A stretch of 5,610 bases of DNA from Betaproteobacteria bacterium UBA931 (GTDB lineage Bacteria > Pseudomonadota > Gammaproteobacteria > Burkholderiales > Casimicrobiaceae): the NCBI GenBank assembly GCA_002293615.1, contig DBDN01000047.1, positions 7,394 to 13,003 on the forward strand, written 5' to 3'. The position numbers and the translations under genes were made by a program. This document shows, in pieces, positions 5,602 through 5,610 of the stretch. The notes beneath the pieces are model-generated. The model saw nothing but the letters and a program-made list of their open reading frames with translations, did not search any database and had not been told where the DNA came from. The first letter of the stretch is position 1; each line of letters begins with the position of its first letter.

Positions 5602-5610
5602 ACGGCAGGC

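Overview
The window reads as bacterial chromosome, most likely from a gammaproteobacterium or a close relative. Genes are tightly packed with Shine-Dalgarno sites, and GC content looks moderate. The two-component pair belongs to a family known from proteobacterial 'dedicated sortase' loci. No tRNA, rRNA, CRISPR array or insertion sequence was seen.

Region 1 (1-1107, + strand) is the end of an anaerobic (class III) ribonucleotide reductase operon. It holds the last codons of an upstream gene, probably the catalytic nrdD. Next comes a 60-residue protein that is essentially only the glycyl-radical tail of NrdD, and then the radical-SAM activase nrdG. A 16-pair RNA hairpin lies between the small gene and nrdG and buries a GGAGGAG sequence. 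NrdG would place the radical on the glycine of the R-V-x-G-Y motif so that the reductase can make dNTPs without oxygen.

Region 2 (about 1108-4261) is a proteobacterial dedicated sortase locus that appears to have decayed. The response regulator pdsR and histidine kinase pdsS (+ strand, overlapping by 22 bp) look intact. Divergent from them, on the - strand, is the start of what was probably the sortase substrate. A signal/membrane segment opens directly into a VIT-type domain, which is broken by a stop and frameshifts and then fades out. The rest of the substrate, the sortase and the OmpA-like partner are not in the window. The two-component system may therefore be an orphan, or it may act on genes elsewhere.

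Region 3 (4265-5610, - strand) has three genes reading leftwards: a hypothetical protein open to the window edge, an HxlR-family regulator, and a DUF3788 protein. The regulator has an amber codon where the family normally has tryptophan, has no clear start, and is out of phase with an ATGA overlap at the upstream gene's stop. It may be a recent pseudogene. The DUF3788 gene ends 3 bp from the end of pdsS, in convergent orientation.
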